Shown here: positions 1-5,608 of the stretch, piece by piece | Position numbering within the stretch: the first letter of the stretch is position 1 | How the letters are laid out: each line of letters starts with the position of its first letter | From: Synechococcus sp. PL34863bin_39 | Lineage (GTDB): Bacteria > Cyanobacteriota > Cyanobacteriia > PCC-6307 > Cyanobiaceae | Reading direction: 5' to 3' | DNA: 5,608 bases | Assembly (NCBI GenBank): GCA_011523155.1 | Contig: WTHL01000163.1 | Coordinates: 1 to 5,608, forward strand | Translations under genes and position numbers: made by a program | The notes under the pieces: model-generated | Told to the model about the DNA's origin: nothing | What the model saw: only the letters and a program-made list of their open reading frames with translations | The model's database searches: none

Positions 1-581
1 TGGAAGACGGCCGTCTGACCGATTCCAAGGGCCGCACGGTCGACTTCAAGAACACACTGATCATCATGACCTCGAACATCGGTTCGAAGGTGATCGAGAA
101 GGGTGGTGGTGGCCTCGGTTTTGAATTCTCCGGTGAAAACGCCGAAGAAAATCAATACAACCGAATTCGATCCCTCGTCAATGAAGAACTCAAGCAGTAT
201 TTCCGCCCTGAATTTCTGAACCGCCTCGACGAGATCATCGTCTTCCGTCAGCTGAACCGTGAAGAGGTCAAACAGATCGCCGACATCATGCTGCGGGAGG
301 TGTTCTCCCGCATCGGAGAGAAAGGAATCACACTCACAGTGTCCGATGCGTTCAAGGAACGACTCGTCGAAGAGGGTTTCAACCCTGCCTATGGAGCCCG
401 TCCACTCCGTCGAGCCGTGATGCGGTTGCTGGAGGACAGCCTTGCCGAGGAGGTTCTCTCCGGTCGGATCAAGGATGGTGATTGCGTCGAAGTGGATGTC
501 GATGCAGACAAGAAGGTTGTGGTCCGACACCAAACAACATCAGCAACCGCGACGCCTGAACTTGCCAGTGCCGGCATCTGA
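1..581 (+). CDS. clpC: ClpC, ATP-dependent Clp protease ATP-binding subunit (C-terminal 192 residues, 5' truncated by window)
   Basis: HSP100/ClpC AAA+ unfoldase that feeds substrates to the ClpP-type proteolytic core in the cytoplasm. Only the end of the second AAA+ module is present. The reading frame is open from base 3 to the TGA at 579-581, so the ATG at 66 is an internal Met, not a start. Visible in order (numbered from the first full codon): [10 protein letters not shown], the sensor-1 strand with Asn25; a Gly-rich loop GGGGLGF; the [15 protein letters not shown] segment, with Arg74 as the likely arginine finger; and the D2 small domain with the sensor-2 motif YGARPLRR (Arg133). After the small domain comes a short Thr/Ala-rich tail ending in SAGI, as expected for cyanobacterial ClpC. 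Walker A, Walker B and the N-domain lie off the left edge. The last 14 nt overlap the dehydrogenase that follows, and no terminator is visible, so readthrough into that gene is expected. ClpB or ClpA is less likely because of the tail and the strong match to ClpC-type D2 sequence. Confidence 0.96.
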   Translation, partial: EDGRLTDSKGRTVDFKNTLIIMTSNIGSKVIEKGGGGLGFEFSGENAEENQYNRIRSLVNEELKQYFRPEFLNRLDEIIVFRQLNREEVKQIADIMLREVFSRIGEKGITLTVSDAFKERLVEEGFNPAYGARPLRRAVMRLLEDSLAEEVLSGRIKDGDCVEVDVDADKKVVVRHQTTSATATPELASAGI

Positions 582-1728
582 CCCTCTCAGGCAGGAGTTC
601 CAGACTGCTGTCGCCCGCCATGCCATCGCTCCTGCCCGGGTCATCCGTGGAGAGCATGCTTGGCGGGAGGCACTGCAGCCGGTCGCGGCTCTCTGTCAAA
701 AGCCGGCCTTGCTTGGTCGCAGTCCAGCGACCCATTCCCTTCGCACTGAACTGAGCCAAGACCTTGTGTCCATTGGTCTCGAGGTGTCTGCGTTGACCCT
801 CGTTCACGACTGCTGCGAAGACGACCTGCAACCGCTCGCCCACCAGATCGTTTCCAACAACTGCGATGCGGTCATCGCTGCTGGGGGGGGGAAAGTTCTG
901 GATGCGGGAAAACTGCTTGCTGATCGTCTCGGTCTGCCCTGCATCACTGTTCCGCTGAGCGCCTCCACCTGTGCCGGATGGACAGCTCTGTCCAATCTCT
1001 ACACACCTGAGGGTGCCTTCATCCAGGATGTGAGTCTCAGGCAGTGCCCCGATCTCCTCATCTTCGATCACGGCTTCCTGCGTCGCGCCCCGAAGCGAAC
1101 CTTGGCGAGTGGAATCGCCGATGCCCTCGCCAAGTGGTATGAAGCCTCCGTCAGCAGTGGCAGCTCAGACGATGGCCTGATTCAGCAGGCGGTCCAGATG
1201 GCCAGGGTTCTGAGAGACCAACTGATGCTCGATTCAGTCGAAGCACTGGCGAACGAAAACAGTGCTGCCTGGTGTCGTGTTGTCGAAGCCTGCGGACTGA
1301 CGGCTGGTGTCATTGGTGGCCTCGGGGGCGCTCAGTGCAGAACGGTGGCAGCCCATGCCGTTCACAACGGGCTGACCCAGCTCCCTGCAAGCCACGACGC
1401 ATTGCATGGAGAAAAAGTGGGTTTCGGAATTCTGGTGCAACTTCGCCTGGAAGAACGCCTGGGCGGTCAGCAGCTGGCGGCCCAGGCTCGCAAGCAGCTC
1501 CTTCCACTTCTGAAGCAGCTCGGTGTTCCCGTGACACTGCAAGACCTGGGTCTTGGCCGTGCCGGACTTCACGAACTCCAGCATGTCTGTGCATTCGCCT
1601 GCCAACCGGGATCTGATCTCCACCACCTGCCGTTCCAGGTGTCAGATCAAGATCTCCTCGAAGCACTGGTGAGCACAGAAAGCGGATGGACGGAACAGGA
1701 CAGCCAACATCGGGAGACCCTCGCTTGA
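568..1728 (+). CDS. GldA-like iron/zinc-containing alcohol (polyol) dehydrogenase family protein
   Basis: Group III metal-dependent alcohol dehydrogenase superfamily (glycerol dehydrogenase-like), NAD(P)-linked and cytoplasmic. With the GTG at 568 the protein is 386 residues, normal for the family. Seen in the sequence: a Rossmann-like N-terminal half with the nucleotide-binding motif AAGGGKVLD (Gly106-Asp112), the [21 protein letters not shown] segment from 131, and candidate metal ligands Asp185 ([10 protein letters not shown]), His263 ([10 protein letters not shown]) and His280 ([10 protein letters not shown]), matching the Asp/His/His set of Bacillus GldA. The Asp of the STDA motif of true glycerol dehydrogenases is Cys135 here, so the substrate is probably not glycerol; I infer an unknown polyol or aldehyde. 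Start choice: no in-frame ATG lies in the conserved N-terminus. GTG 568 (or TTG 562) is the only sensible start near clpC's stop; starts further upstream, from 442, would overlap clpC by over 80 nt. No Shine-Dalgarno is seen, so coupling to clpC termination is likely. A run of nine G encodes the GGG of the cofactor loop. Confidence 0.88.
   Translation: MPASDPLRQEFQTAVARHAIAPARVIRGEHAWREALQPVAALCQKPALLGRSPATHSLRTELSQDLVSIGLEVSALTLVHDCCEDDLQPLAHQIVSNNCDAVIAAGGGKVLDAGKLLADRLGLPCITVPLSASTCAGWTALSNLYTPEGAFIQDVSLRQCPDLLIFDHGFLRRAPKRTLASGIADALAKWYEASVSSGSSDDGLIQQAVQMARVLRDQLMLDSVEALANENSAAWCRVVEACGLTAGVIGGLGGAQCRTVAAHAVHNGLTQLPASHDALHGEKVGFGILVQLRLEERLGGQQLAAQARKQLLPLLKQLGVPVTLQDLGLGRAGLHELQHVCAFACQPGSDLHHLPFQVSDQDLLEALVSTESGWTEQDSQHRETLA
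1712..1716 (+). promoter_or_regulatory. Shine-Dalgarno site deciding the hydrolase start
   Basis: GGGAG lies inside the end of the dehydrogenase gene and is separated by 8 nt from the TTG at 1725. It is the best ribosome-binding site on the plus strand of this window and supports TTG 1725 over ATG 1686, which has no comparable site. Confidence 0.55.
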
Positions 1729-2594
1729 GCACAAGCCATCTGCTTGAACAGGCAGCCAACGAGCTGCTGGACCCCCAAGCACGTGATCTGGTGGCGGGGC
1801 TGACTTGGCAGGCCCTCGATGCACCCGTACCGGACCGCTACCCCGTGATCCGCCAGGGTCAGGGGCCCCTGGTGTTGATGCTGCACGGTTTTGACAGCTG
1901 CCACCTTGAGTTTCGACGCCTTGCCCCGCTCCTCAAGGATCGGTTCAGTCTCGTGATCCCGGATCTCTATGGATTCGGATTCTGTCCCCGTCATGAGGAC
2001 GCGAACGTTGGTCCTGGTGCAGTGCTCAAGCATCTCAGTCAGTTGCTTGCTGTGCTCCCCCAGGACCGACCGATCGGGGTGATCGGTGCCTCCATGGGTG
2101 GTGCCGTTGCGATGGAACTTGCCCGACAGCACCCCGACCGCATCAATCGTCTGCTGCTTCTGGCGCCTGCAGGGCTGGATGGCAGGCCCATGCCGCTCCC
2201 ACCGATTCTCGATCGCCTTGGCGTGTGGTTTCTGAGTCGCCCGGGGGTCCGTCGCGGCTTGTGCCGTCAGGCCTTCGCTGAGCCAGCCACCAGTGTTGGG
2301 GACCCTGAGGAACAGATCGCATCACTGCATCTGCGGGTGCCGGGTTGGGGTCGCACCCTCGCCGCCTTCGCCCGCAGCGGTGGATTCGCAGGCTGTGGAC
2401 ACCCCCTTCCAGATCAGCCCTTACGCGTGTTGTGGGGACAGCAGGACCGAATTCTCAGGCCGCCGCAGAAACGCGCGGCGCTGGCACTTCTGGGTGAGCG
2501 ACTGGAAGAGGTTCCCAACTGTGGACATCTTCCCCATCTCGATCAACCTGAACGCGTGGCTGAGACGTGGCGATCGATGGACGCAATGGCATGA
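1725..2594 (+). CDS. Alpha/beta hydrolase fold protein, substrate unknown
   Basis: Soluble serine hydrolase of the alpha/beta fold, 289 residues from the TTG at 1725. The catalytic apparatus is complete: oxyanion-hole motif HGFDS (54-58), nucleophile elbow GASMGG with Ser123, acid Asp241 in WGQQDRIL, and His268 in NCGHLPHL. The cap region after APAGLDGRPM (148-156) carries the variable substrate pocket. No signal peptide or membrane segment is seen. Esterase, lipase-like or C-C hydrolase activity are all possible, and the sequence does not decide. Start choice: a GGGAG site at 1712-1716 sits 8 nt before TTG 1725, and that TTG overlaps the dehydrogenase stop as TTGA. The alternative ATG at 1686 adds 13 low-complexity residues, lies 43 nt inside the preceding gene and has no clear Shine-Dalgarno. 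The 3' end overlaps the DUF2993 gene by ATGA. The family is certain; the start is moderately certain. Confidence 0.88.
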   Translation: MSTSHLLEQAANELLDPQARDLVAGLTWQALDAPVPDRYPVIRQGQGPLVLMLHGFDSCHLEFRRLAPLLKDRFSLVIPDLYGFGFCPRHEDANVGPGAVLKHLSQLLAVLPQDRPIGVIGASMGGAVAMELARQHPDRINRLLLLAPAGLDGRPMPLPPILDRLGVWFLSRPGVRRGLCRQAFAEPATSVGDPEEQIASLHLRVPGWGRTLAAFARSGGFAGCGHPLPDQPLRVLWGQQDRILRPPQKRAALALLGERLEEVPNCGHLPHLDQPERVAETWRSMDAMA

Positions 2595-3226
2595 CCGACA
2601 CCCCATCCACATCCGGTCCTCTACTTCAACTGCTGGCGAACGGCCTCAGTCTCTGGATCCGCAGCCAATGCGATGAAGTCGGCGATCTGAATCTTGGCCT
2701 GAACGGGTCAGCCCTGCAGTTGCTCCGTGGTCATCTCAAGGGCGTCACCCTCGCTGGAAGGTTCGTGACCTTCCAGGGGTTGCCAATTCAGCGGGCAGAG
2801 CTGCGCAGCGGTCCTCTGGATCTGAACATCAAACCCAGCCAGCCAGGGCAGATGCTTCAACTCCAGAACAGTTTCGACATCAGCGGAAGCGTCGTGATGC
2901 GAGGCAGCGACCTCAACCGGGCGCTGCTCACGCAGCGCTGGCGCTGGCTTGGTGATTGGTTGGCGGAACAACTGATGGGTCTCTCCACCCTCGGCAACCT
3001 CGAAATTGCCAACGACACACTGGTGCTGACGTCGCCCCTTGTCAGCCAGGGGGAGGTGGTGCGAAAGGAATTCCGCCTTGATGCCGCCGAGGGCACCCTG
3101 CGCATCACCCGATTCAACGACGACAGTTGCGTCCTGCTCCCCATGGATCCCAACATCCGCATCCTGGAGGCCCATCTCAAGGCAGGGCAATTGCATCTCG
3201 TCGGTCAAGCGGCTGTCACCCCCTGA
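2591..3226 (+). CDS. DUF2993 domain protein (LmeA-like family), function unknown
   Basis: A 211-residue protein that I recognise as the cyanobacterial DUF2993 type from its N-terminal pattern: LLQLLANGLSLWIRSQ, then LNLGLNGSALQLLRGHLKGVTL, then the VTFQGLPIQRAEL strand (about residues 11-70). This pattern of short alternating beta strands continues with SGSVVMRGSDLNRALL near 95-110. The only characterised family member I know of is mycobacterial LmeA, a cell-envelope protein linked to lipomannan elongation and lipid binding; whether that role carries over is unknown. No signal peptide or transmembrane helix is visible, so it is probably cytoplasmic or peripheral to membranes. The ATG at 2591 shares an ATGA with the hydrolase stop. 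A GTG at 2567 would add eight residues and a 28-nt overlap, which is less economical. No strong Shine-Dalgarno is seen, consistent with translational coupling. It is the last gene of the plus-strand block. Confidence 0.83.
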   Translation: MTDTPSTSGPLLQLLANGLSLWIRSQCDEVGDLNLGLNGSALQLLRGHLKGVTLAGRFVTFQGLPIQRAELRSGPLDLNIKPSQPGQMLQLQNSFDISGSVVMRGSDLNRALLTQRWRWLGDWLAEQLMGLSTLGNLEIANDTLVLTSPLVSQGEVVRKEFRLDAAEGTLRITRFNDDSCVLLPMDPNIRILEAHLKAGQLHLVGQAAVTP

Positions 3227-3234
3227 CGCGGGGG
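3219..3234. terminator. Small GC hairpin between convergent genes, possible weak bidirectional terminator
   Basis: Five C (3219-3223), a six-base loop TGACGC containing the DUF2993 stop codon, and five G (3230-3234) can pair into a 5-bp GC-only stem in either transcript. It sits where a bidirectional terminator would be needed, between stop codons 15 nt apart. It has no T-tract on either side and the stem is short, so it is not a canonical intrinsic terminator and may be chance in GC-rich DNA. Confidence 0.25.
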
Positions 3235-3241
3235 CGATCCA

Positions 3242-4105
3242 TCACCGATACAACTGGGGGAGAAGCAGGGTCACGGCGTAGTACACAACGGCCGGTGTGA
3301 AGAGATAGCTGTCGATGCGGTCAAGGATGCCGCCATGGCCAGGGAGCGCATCACCGGAATCCTTCAGTCCCGCATCGCGCTTCATCATCGACTCGGTCAG
3401 ATCGCCGACCAGGGCGAAAAGTGCGACGAGCGCGCCCAGCAGTCCACCGGTGCACCAGGCCAGTGGCCACTGCATCCAGGCAGCGAACACCACACCAACA
3501 AGGACGCCGGCCAGCAGACCGCCGATGGCACCCTCGATGGTCTTCCCCGGGGAAATGGGAGACAGGGGAAGACGACCGAAGCGACGGCCGATCAGATAGG
3601 AACCGATGTCGCTGGCGACAATCATCAGACAGGCCATGAGCGTGATGACAAGACCGGCCGACAGCCCCTCGGAGCCCGAATTCAGAAGTTCAGGGCTGCT
3701 GAGCTGACGCAAACGCAGCCAGTGACTGGGCAGATATCCCAGATAGAACAACCCGAAGATTGAGGATGCGATGTCTGCGATGGAGCCGGTGATCGGCTGC
3801 AGGAGCAACCAACCACAGATGGCAGCTCCGGATAGAGGCAACACGGCGGAAGCCAGATGGGAAGGCAAGCCACCTGTGAGATCCCACTGCGTACTGATCA
3901 GCAACAGCTGGCAGGCCACAAGGGTGGTTTTTGTCGCGGGCCGAATCCCCGTGCACTGAGCCATCCGAAAAAACTCGAGCAGGCCGAGATGCACGATCAC
4001 TCCCAGGGCCACAGTGAACCACCAGCCCCCCAGACCCACGACAACCAGTCCGAACAGGCCAGCCGCCAGACCACTGATCACGCGCTGCCTGGAGACGGTC
4101 TGCAT
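3242..4105 (-). CDS. cdsA: CdsA, phosphatidate cytidylyltransferase (CDP-diacylglycerol synthase)
   Basis: Integral membrane enzyme that converts phosphatidate and CTP to CDP-diacylglycerol and pyrophosphate, the precursor of phosphatidylglycerol, which is the main phospholipid of cyanobacteria. The 287-residue protein has about seven to eight hydrophobic segments (roughly 10-47, 61-72, 83-103, 112-126, 149-168, 192-210, 217-234 and 268-284). The family signature is complete at Ser239-Asp265: SMMKRDAGLKDSGD followed by LPGHGGILDRID, including the acidic metal-binding residues. SPGKTIEG (185-192) and DIGSYLIGRRFGR (166-178) are the other conserved CdsA blocks. The ATG at 4105 is preceded by AAGG with 7-nt spacing and begins 10 nt after the decarboxylase stop; a TTG at 4126 would extend the protein by seven residues and overlap that gene. 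Probably co-transcribed with the decarboxylase. No defects are seen, so the enzyme should be active. Confidence 0.97.
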   Translation of the reverse strand: MQTVSRQRVISGLAAGLFGLVVVGLGGWWFTVALGVIVHLGLLEFFRMAQCTGIRPATKTTLVACQLLLISTQWDLTGGLPSHLASAVLPLSGAAICGWLLLQPITGSIADIASSIFGLFYLGYLPSHWLRLRQLSSPELLNSGSEGLSAGLVITLMACLMIVASDIGSYLIGRRFGRLPLSPISPGKTIEGAIGGLLAGVLVGVVFAAWMQWPLAWCTGGLLGALVALFALVGDLTESMMKRDAGLKDSGDALPGHGGILDRIDSYLFTPAVVYYAVTLLLPQLYR

Positions 4106-4112
4106 CGCCTGA

Positions 4113-4116
4113 CCTT
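4113..4116 (-). promoter_or_regulatory. Shine-Dalgarno site of cdsA, overlapping the decarboxylase stop codon
   Basis: On the minus strand the decarboxylase TGA (4118-4116) runs directly into AAGG, followed by 7 nt and the cdsA ATG at 4105. Ribosomes finishing the decarboxylase end on this site, which favours coupled translation. It supports ATG 4105 rather than TTG 4126. Confidence 0.6.
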
Positions 4117-5546
4117 CAGGCCACAATCTTCACCCTACTGCTGATCTGACCAGGCCAGAGACGACATTGACGCTCAAGCCAGTGCGCTCGCGCGGAATCC
4201 AACTGTTCGCCTGGAATCAAAAGGGGAATGCCCGGTGGGTAGGGGCAGACCAGCTGTGCAGAGACAGCACCAATCGCGTCCGTCCAGGACACATCGCGGC
4301 TTGAGGAGGCCCAGGCTTCAGCAACCGGCATGACTGTGGTGGACAACAGAGGCAGGGGTGCCGGCTCAAACAGAGGCAGGGGGTCGCGCAGTCCTGCAGA
4401 CTCCCGCAACTGATGCCAGCGCCGCTCTATCAATCCCACCAAACGCGATCGGGGCGCGAAGCCGAGGCAGAACGTCAGACAACCGGGCTCCGGGAGTTCA
4501 GCCACCAGACCTCGATCCATCAACCATTCGTCCGCATCAAGACCATTGACACCAATCGCGGCCGTGTGAAGGACCAGGCGGAGAGGGTCCGTCGTCGCAA
4601 GCAGGGGCAACTGACGTGCTCGCAGCGTGTCGCCAAGCGCACGTGCCCACTGGAGCCTGCGACTCAGGGTTCGGCGACCTGAACGTGACTGCCAATCGGC
4701 GAGGGACGCCTCACAGGACGCCAGCAACAGGGCACTGGGGCTGGTGGTCTGCAACCAGCCCAATGTCCGCTGTACGGCCGCAGCATCAACGCGCTCACCC
4801 TGAAGCCATAGAACGGCTGTCTGGCCAAGACCGGTCGACGACTTATGCAGCGAATGCACGACAAGATCAGCTCCCGCATGCAGTGCAGAACGAGGCAGCC
4901 CCGGATCGACCCGAGGCAGAAAATGAGCGCCATGCGCCTCATCAACCAGCACAGGAAGGCCGTGCTGATGAAACGCCTGAATGAGCGGTGAGGGGTCCGT
5001 TGCGTATCCGTGATAGGTGGGTTGAACCATCACTGCTGCAACAGGGTGATCCCCCTGCCCGCCGAGGGAGGCCAGGACCCTGCTGATCCACGAGAGATCA
5101 AAGGCGTCGACATGACCTCGATCCTCAAGAAAGGGCAGGTCGAAAAGAACGGGCCTGAGTCCTCCGAGGGCGCAGGCCTGGATCAGGCTGCGGTGCGCAT
5201 TCCTGGGAACAAGCACGGCCTCCCCTGGCTTCACCATCGCAAGCAGGGCGGCCTGCAGCATCCCGCTTGCACCATTGACGCCGTACCAGCAATGCGTGGC
5301 TCCGTAGGCCTCCGCTGCCCAGGCCTGACTCTCCTGCACGGCCCCCTCAGGCTCGAGAGGTCCGCCGATCTCTGGCAATTCAGGAAGGTCCCAGGTGCCT
5401 GGACGGGATCTCAGCAAACGCTGCAGTGCCCTTGGCAGCCCTGGCCCGCCTCCATGGGCGGGCAGATGAAGCCTGCCGCCACGAGGACGCTGCAGCATCG
5501 GCAACAGAGGCGTCCGCACAGCGTCATTAGAGGGGCTCTCCATCAT
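4116..5546 (-). CDS. Orn/Lys/Arg decarboxylase family protein, short Bacillus/cyanobacterial type, PLP-dependent
   Basis: Fold-type I PLP enzyme of the ornithine/lysine/arginine decarboxylase major domain, about 476 residues from the ATG at 5546. This is the short form, lacking the N-terminal wing domain of the roughly 715-residue E. coli inducible enzymes. Visible: N-terminal RLHLPAHGGG and WDLPELPEIGGPLE; cofactor-phosphate region YGVNGASGMLQA (about 88-99); VDEAHGAHF, with Asp202 for the pyridine nitrogen and His205 for ring stacking; SLHKSSTG, with Lys235 as the Schiff-base lysine; and the C-terminal-domain motif CPYPPGIPLLIPGE (434-447). All catalytic residues expected are present. Substrate (lysine, arginine or ornithine) cannot be read from sequence; the product would be a polyamine-type diamine or agmatine. 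Start choice: tandem ATGs at 5546 and 5543 with GGTGA at 5557-5561 upstream. A GTG at 5603 would give 495 residues, and the frame stays open to the window edge, so the true start is not certain. cdsA follows 10 nt downstream. Confidence 0.9.
   Translation of the reverse strand: MMESPSNDAVRTPLLPMLQRPRGGRLHLPAHGGGPGLPRALQRLLRSRPGTWDLPELPEIGGPLEPEGAVQESQAWAAEAYGATHCWYGVNGASGMLQAALLAMVKPGEAVLVPRNAHRSLIQACALGGLRPVLFDLPFLEDRGHVDAFDLSWISRVLASLGGQGDHPVAAVMVQPTYHGYATDPSPLIQAFHQHGLPVLVDEAHGAHFLPRVDPGLPRSALHAGADLVVHSLHKSSTGLGQTAVLWLQGERVDAAAVQRTLGWLQTTSPSALLLASCEASLADWQSRSGRRTLSRRLQWARALGDTLRARQLPLLATTDPLRLVLHTAAIGVNGLDADEWLMDRGLVAELPEPGCLTFCLGFAPRSRLVGLIERRWHQLRESAGLRDPLPLFEPAPLPLLSTTVMPVAEAWASSSRDVSWTDAIGAVSAQLVCPYPPGIPLLIPGEQLDSARAHWLERQCRLWPGQISSRVKIVA
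4345..4382. repeat. Short in-frame direct repeat inside the decarboxylase gene
   Basis: The 14-mer AACAGAGGCAGGGG occurs at 4345-4358 and again at 4369-4382, a spacing of exactly 24 nt (eight codons). Read in the gene's direction it encodes PLPLFEPA followed by PLPLL (about residues 389-401 from ATG 5546), in a Pro/Leu-rich linker before the C-terminal domain. The in-frame period suggests an internal duplication of eight codons. Confidence 0.6.
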
Positions 5547-5556
5547 TGAGCAGGGC

Positions 5557-5561
5557 TCACC
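5557..5561 (-). promoter_or_regulatory. Possible Shine-Dalgarno site of the decarboxylase
   Basis: The minus strand reads GGTGA, complementary to the 16S rRNA 3' end, about 10 nt before the tandem ATGs at 5546 and 5543. The match is short, so it only weakly favours these starts over the GTG at 5603. Confidence 0.3.
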
Positions 5562-5608
5562 CGACTGCAGAAGGATGCCTAGATTCTTGGCGAAATTCCC
5601 CACAGGGC

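Noticed and set aside
442..567. N-terminal extension of the dehydrogenase back to 442
   Set aside because: The extra 42 residues lie wholly inside clpC in another frame, show no family similarity, and would make the protein longer than is usual for the family.
66..581. ATG at 66 as the start of a 171-residue gene
   Set aside because: The frame is open and clearly ClpC-like from base 3, and the Met lies inside the sensor-1 strand LIIMTSN. This is a truncated clpC, not a small gene.
469..1071. 200-residue open frame on the minus strand opposite the dehydrogenase
   Set aside because: GC-rich DNA readily leaves the opposite strand open. The translation has no recognisable domain, and the plus strand codes for a well-motifed enzyme.
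1238..1669. 12-mer TCGAAGCACTGG repeated at 1238-1249 and 1658-1669
   Set aside because: Both copies encode the common EAL tripeptide within the dehydrogenase, and about one 12-mer repeat is expected by chance in a window this size.
1647..2132. 161-residue minus-strand open frame across the dehydrogenase/hydrolase junction
   Set aside because: It spans two well-supported plus-strand genes, shows no motif, and reads as composition-driven antisense sequence.
3315..3763. Overlapping plus-strand open frames of 94 and 142 residues opposite cdsA
   Set aside because: Their charged, low-complexity translations are what the reverse complement of hydrophobic transmembrane codons yields. The CdsA signature on the other strand is complete.
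5010..5549. 179-residue plus-strand open frame opposite the decarboxylase
   Set aside because: It is antisense to the PLP-enzyme core with no domain or start context of its own.
1..5608. Defence system, phage, transposon, CRISPR or tRNA content
   Set aside because: No repeats of CRISPR type, no terminal inverted repeats, no integrase or transposase motifs and no cloverleaf-like segment were seen. Essentially all of the window is explained by six ordinary genes.

Overview
This window looks like an ordinary stretch of chromosome from a marine picocyanobacterium, most likely a Synechococcus/Cyanobium-type organism. The reasons are high GC by eye, extreme gene packing, weak or absent Shine-Dalgarno sites, a cyanobacterial-style ClpC C-terminus, and the gene families present (a GldA-like dehydrogenase, a DUF2993 protein and a short Orn/Lys/Arg decarboxylase). 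The genus assignment is an inference from family resemblance; no marker gene here proves it.

Layout. The plus strand carries four genes in series. First is the 3' end of clpC (1-581; its start lies off the left edge). Then come a GldA-type iron/zinc-dependent polyol or alcohol dehydrogenase (568-1728), an alpha/beta hydrolase (1725-2594) and a DUF2993 protein (2591-3226). Each gene overlaps the next: 14 nt at clpC/dehydrogenase, 4 nt at a TTGA junction and 4 nt at an ATGA junction. The four are therefore probably co-transcribed and translationally coupled. The minus strand carries two genes read from the right edge inward: a PLP-dependent Orn/Lys/Arg decarboxylase (4116-5546) and, 10 nt after its stop codon, cdsA, the phosphatidate cytidylyltransferase (3242-4105). 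The two blocks converge, with 15 nt between the DUF2993 and cdsA stop codons. No gap exceeds 62 nt, and I see no tRNA, rRNA, CRISPR array, insertion sequence, integrase or phage gene.

How the genes relate. ClpC is the unfoldase of the Clp protease, and CdsA makes CDP-diacylglycerol for phospholipid synthesis at the membrane. The alpha/beta hydrolase and the DUF2993 protein are of unknown substrate; DUF2993 relatives have been linked to lipid binding, so a loose membrane-lipid theme is possible but unproven. The dehydrogenase keeps the GldA metal ligands but has Cys where glycerol dehydrogenases have a substrate-side Asp, so it should not be called a glycerol dehydrogenase.

I found no convincing undescribed multi-gene system. 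The points most worth a second look are the clpC-led overlapping gene block, the Asp-to-Cys change and the nine-G run in the dehydrogenase, the choice of a TTG start for the hydrolase, and a 24-nt internal repeat in the decarboxylase.
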